Assembly: GCF_023822005.2 (NCBI RefSeq)
Contig: NZ_CP098806.1
Location: 620,001 to 684,000 of the forward strand
Length of the DNA stretch: 64,000 nucleotides
Direction: 5' to 3'
DNA from: Dyadobacter fanqingshengii
Lineage (GTDB): Bacteria > Bacteroidota > Bacteroidia > Cytophagales > Spirosomataceae
This document shows, piece by piece, positions 61,758-64,000 of this stretch. The position numbers and the translations under genes were made by a program. A model generated the notes under the pieces. The model did not search any database, was not told the origin of the DNA, and was given only the letters and a program-made list of their open reading frames with translations. Every line of letters begins with the position of its first letter. Position 1 is the first letter of the stretch.

Positions 61758-62897
61758 ATGCACATTAATTTCAAAATCAACAAAAAAGCAATCGCTTTCG
61801 CTGCACTTTGTATAGCATCATGCTCGCTGTCTTGGGCCCAAAAACTAATCGATCCCAAAGCAACACGGGAAACCGCTACACTTTACCGGAATATGCACGA
61901 GTTAGCCAAAAAGCATACACTTTTTGGACATCAGGATGCTACGAATTACGGACACGGCTGGCGTGAAGAACCAGGGCGCTCGGACGTGAAGTCGGTCGTT
62001 GGCTCGCATCCGGCGGTGATTGGCGTCGACATTGCGCCATTGACGGGCAGGTCCAAGGAATCTACACAAAAGAGCGAAGAGCGTCTGAGGAAATTGGTTG
62101 CCGATACCTACGCTCGCGGTGGAATTACGACCATATCCTGGCATTTTTCCAATCCGGTTTCAGGCGGGGATTTTTATTGGAAAGATTCCGTTTCGCTGCC
62201 GGCAGTGAAATACATTATTCCGGGCGGTAAAAACCACCAGGATTACAAGGTCATTTTACAAGGTCTTGCCGGCTGGTTCAAAAGTCTGAAAGGTGCCGAA
62301 GGAGAGGCTATCCCACTTATTTTCAGGCCTTATCATGAGTTTGACGGAGACTGGTTCTGGTGGGGAAGGGCACACTGCACGCCGGATGAATTCAAATCAT
62401 TATGGCAATTCACAGCAGGGTATCTGCGGGATAGTCTGGATGTTCATAACCTGATTTACGCATTTTCTCCTGACAATAAATTCAACAGCGTCGCAGAATT
62501 TACAGAGCGGTATCCGGGCAACGACTGGGTTGACCTCGTTGGGATGGATAACTATGGAGACATGGGACGCGAGGGCAAGTACAATCTGGAACAAGCGATC
62601 AAAAAACTCAAAATCGTAAATGACTTTGCGCTGGAAAACAGAAAACTGGCCGCCATGACTGAGACAGGTCTTGAATCCATTGTAAATCCTGTTTGGTACA
62701 CCGATGTTTTGCTTAAAGTACTACAAACGAATAAGTTAAATCTCTCCTACGTACTCGTCTGGCGCAACGATACCAAAAGTCCGACACATTACTACGCGCC
62801 ATTTCCCGGCCATCCCGCTGTGCCGGATTTTAAGAAGTTTTATGACGATAAGTACACGTTGTTTGAAAGCGATCTTAAGAATATCTATGGCAGATAG
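61758..62897 (+). CDS. Beta-mannanase, glycoside hydrolase family 26
   Basis: 379-residue exported endo-beta-1,4-mannanase. Signal peptide to about residue 28 (LSWAQ). The TIM barrel has the GH26 acid/base Glu194 in RPYHEFDGDWFWWG and the nucleophile Glu302 in AAMTETGLES, plus HTLFGHQDATNYGHGW, typical of the family. The first gene of a likely mannan-utilisation locus with the SusC gene that follows after 107 bp. Secreted or surface-bound; no lipobox. Possible induction via the inverted repeat upstream. Confidence 0.94.
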   Translation: MHINFKINKKAIAFAALCIASCSLSWAQKLIDPKATRETATLYRNMHELAKKHTLFGHQDATNYGHGWREEPGRSDVKSVVGSHPAVIGVDIAPLTGRSKESTQKSEERLRKLVADTYARGGITTISWHFSNPVSGGDFYWKDSVSLPAVKYIIPGGKNHQDYKVILQGLAGWFKSLKGAEGEAIPLIFRPYHEFDGDWFWWGRAHCTPDEFKSLWQFTAGYLRDSLDVHNLIYAFSPDNKFNSVAEFTERYPGNDWVDLVGMDNYGDMGREGKYNLEQAIKKLKIVNDFALENRKLAAMTETGLESIVNPVWYTDVLLKVLQTNKLNLSYVLVWRNDTKSPTHYYAPFPGHPAVPDFKKFYDDKYTLFESDLKNIYGR

Positions 62898-63004
62898 AAA
62901 ATCAACATGATCAAAAACTTAACCAGCATTAATATGATAACAGCTACGGATAGAGGTGTCGAGAAAAACAATCTAGAATATTTTAACCCAACCATTGTAA
63001 CATT

Positions 63005-64000
63005 ATGAAGGATAGTTTACTAAATCAATACGGCCGTGCCGCGGCATCAGCGTGGCTGGTGCCAAGGTATCTTCGTTTAAAGGAAGCCAAAATTCTTAGG
63101 CTATTGTTCTGTTTTATTTTTCTGGCTCATCTGCATGTAAAGGCCGGAGAAGTCTTTGAAACCGTTCGTTCGAATGAAAGTCTAAAAGGAGCAATTGATG
63201 TGACAGGCAAAGTTGTGGACGATCGGGGAGAGCCGCTGCCGGGAGTCAGTATTGTGATAAAAGGAACAACGCAGGGAACGACTACAAGCGCAGACGGCAA
63301 GTACTCGCTGGCGGTCCCGACAAACAGCTCGGTGCTGATTTTTTCATTTGTGGGATATTTGTCCAAAGAGGTAGTTGTTGGCACGCAAAGCACCATCAAT
63401 GTAACGCTCGCAGTTGATACGAAGGCATTGGAAGAAGTTGTGGTAGTAGGATATGGTGAAATGAAACGCGCCGATTTAACTACTGCACAAACTTCGGTCT
63501 CTGCCAAAGACATCGAAAAAACGGTCAACACCACCATTGAACAGGCCATTCAGGGCCGGTCTGCGGGAGTATATGTTACGCAAAACTCAGGTCAGCCGGG
63601 GGGAGGGATTTCGGTGAATATCCGGGGTGTGAATTCGATCAGCGGAAGTAATGAGCCATTGTATGTAGTTGATGGTGTGCAGATTCCGGGGCAGTCGGCT
63701 TCTTATGGATCGCAGAGTTCTTCCAACCCACTCGCAGGGCTGAACCCGGCTGACATTGAGTCCATTGAAGTTTTGCAAGGTCCTTCGGCAACGGCTATTT
63801 ATGGATCGAGGGCGACCAATGGTGTTTTGATCGTCACCACAAAAAGAGGAAAATCGGGAGATACAAAAATTTCGTACGGATACCAGTACAGTTTGCAGAC
63901 GCCACCGGCGCCGCTGAATGTGATGAATATGCAGCAATACGCGCAGATGGTGGGGGAATATCATGCCATTGCAGGTGGTGATACGCCAGGTGAATTTTTG
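63005..64000 (+). CDS. SusC-type TonB-dependent outer-membrane receptor, 5' part
   Basis: 332 codons, open at the window edge. A leader/signal segment with a hydrophobic stretch (ILRLLFCFIFLAHLHVKAG), then a carboxypeptidase-regulatory-like domain (GKVVDDRGEPLPGVSIVIKG, SFVGYLSKEV), a TonB box region ALEEVVVVGYG, and the plug domain (AIQGRSAGVYV, INIRGVNSISGSNEPLYVVD, SIEVLQGPSATAIYGSRATN). This is the SusC order. It imports glycans with a SusD partner, expected beyond the window. Polysaccharide substrate inferred to be mannan-like from the GH26 neighbour. Confidence 0.95.
   Translation, partial: MKDSLLNQYGRAAASAWLVPRYLRLKEAKILRLLFCFIFLAHLHVKAGEVFETVRSNESLKGAIDVTGKVVDDRGEPLPGVSIVIKGTTQGTTTSADGKYSLAVPTNSSVLIFSFVGYLSKEVVVGTQSTINVTLAVDTKALEEVVVVGYGEMKRADLTTAQTSVSAKDIEKTVNTTIEQAIQGRSAGVYVTQNSGQPGGGISVNIRGVNSISGSNEPLYVVDGVQIPGQSASYGSQSSSNPLAGLNPADIESIEVLQGPSATAIYGSRATNGVLIVTTKRGKSGDTKISYGYQYSLQTPPAPLNVMNMQQYAQMVGEYHAIAGGDTPGEFL

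Noticed and set aside
1..64000. CRISPR array
   Set aside because: No set of regularly spaced direct repeats and no cas gene was seen.

Overview
The window looks like chromosomal DNA of a Bacteroidota member, most likely order Cytophagales (Dyadobacter/Spirosoma-like). The grounds are a SusC-type TonB receptor next to a GH26 mannanase, many exported hydrolases and lipoproteins, LytS/LytTR and TPR-kinase/NarL two-component systems, AraC regulators with Bacteroidota-style N-terminal domains, a Bacteroidota-type integrase, and promoters of the TTG-N19/20-TAnnTTTG kind (for example before the tRNA). No database search was possible, so names rest on motifs and family knowledge.

Layout. 1-15.1 kb is a stable-looking block: S9 and M1 peptidases, glyoxalase-fold (VOC) and HAD proteins, an alpha/beta hydrolase, an exported acetolactate decarboxylase, an M19 dipeptidase, glycogen branching enzyme and a Nudix hydrolase. 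At 15.2 kb a tRNA-Arg(CCG) is followed by a terminator, a long inverted repeat and a damaged tyrosine integrase, the scar of an integrated element. 16.4-20.5 kb is a minus-strand run of small genes with four VOC proteins, two of its genes broken by single frameshifts. 20.9-24.6 kb is a carotenoid cluster (crtB-crtI-cruF, with crtA convergent) that points to acyclic hydroxylated/keto carotenoids. 25.5-32.9 kb holds an ABC-F ATPase and then a detoxification block (alpha/beta hydrolases, Ohr/OsmC, SnoaL-like, epoxide hydrolase, SDR, HxlR regulator), in which a 37-bp near-palindrome is repeated before two transcription units.

33-50 kb is patchy. It has two decayed LytS kinases, one beside an intact LytTR regulator; an exported Ntn-type hydrolase with a C-terminal glycogen-binding-like domain; a beta-lactamase-fold hydrolase; an S41-type peptidase; a MocR fragment; a tautomerase; a VOC/AraC divergent pair; outer-membrane beta-barrels; and a MacB/FtsX-type permease. 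50.5-56.3 kb has an SDR/Crp pair, a Gdx (SugE) guanidinium exporter preceded by what reads as a guanidine-II (mini-ykkC) riboswitch, an SDR/AraC deletion scar, a NarL-type regulator with its TPR kinase, and a secreted lectin-fold protein.

56.3-61.3 kb is the most interesting part. It is a compact minus-strand cassette of an XRE regulator, a C5 cytosine DNA methyltransferase, a MORC/MutL-like GHKL ATPase and a 393-residue protein I cannot assign. The last three genes overlap by 8 and 4 nt, and the cassette is flanked by a decayed RadC fragment and other gene remnants. It fits an unusual restriction-modification-like or anti-phage system with no recognisable nuclease. From 61.5 kb a mannan-utilisation locus begins (GH26 beta-mannanase, then SusC running off the window), with an inverted-repeat operator candidate upstream.

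Gene decay by single indels and internal deletions is common from 15 to 56 kb, typical of an accessory region in flux.
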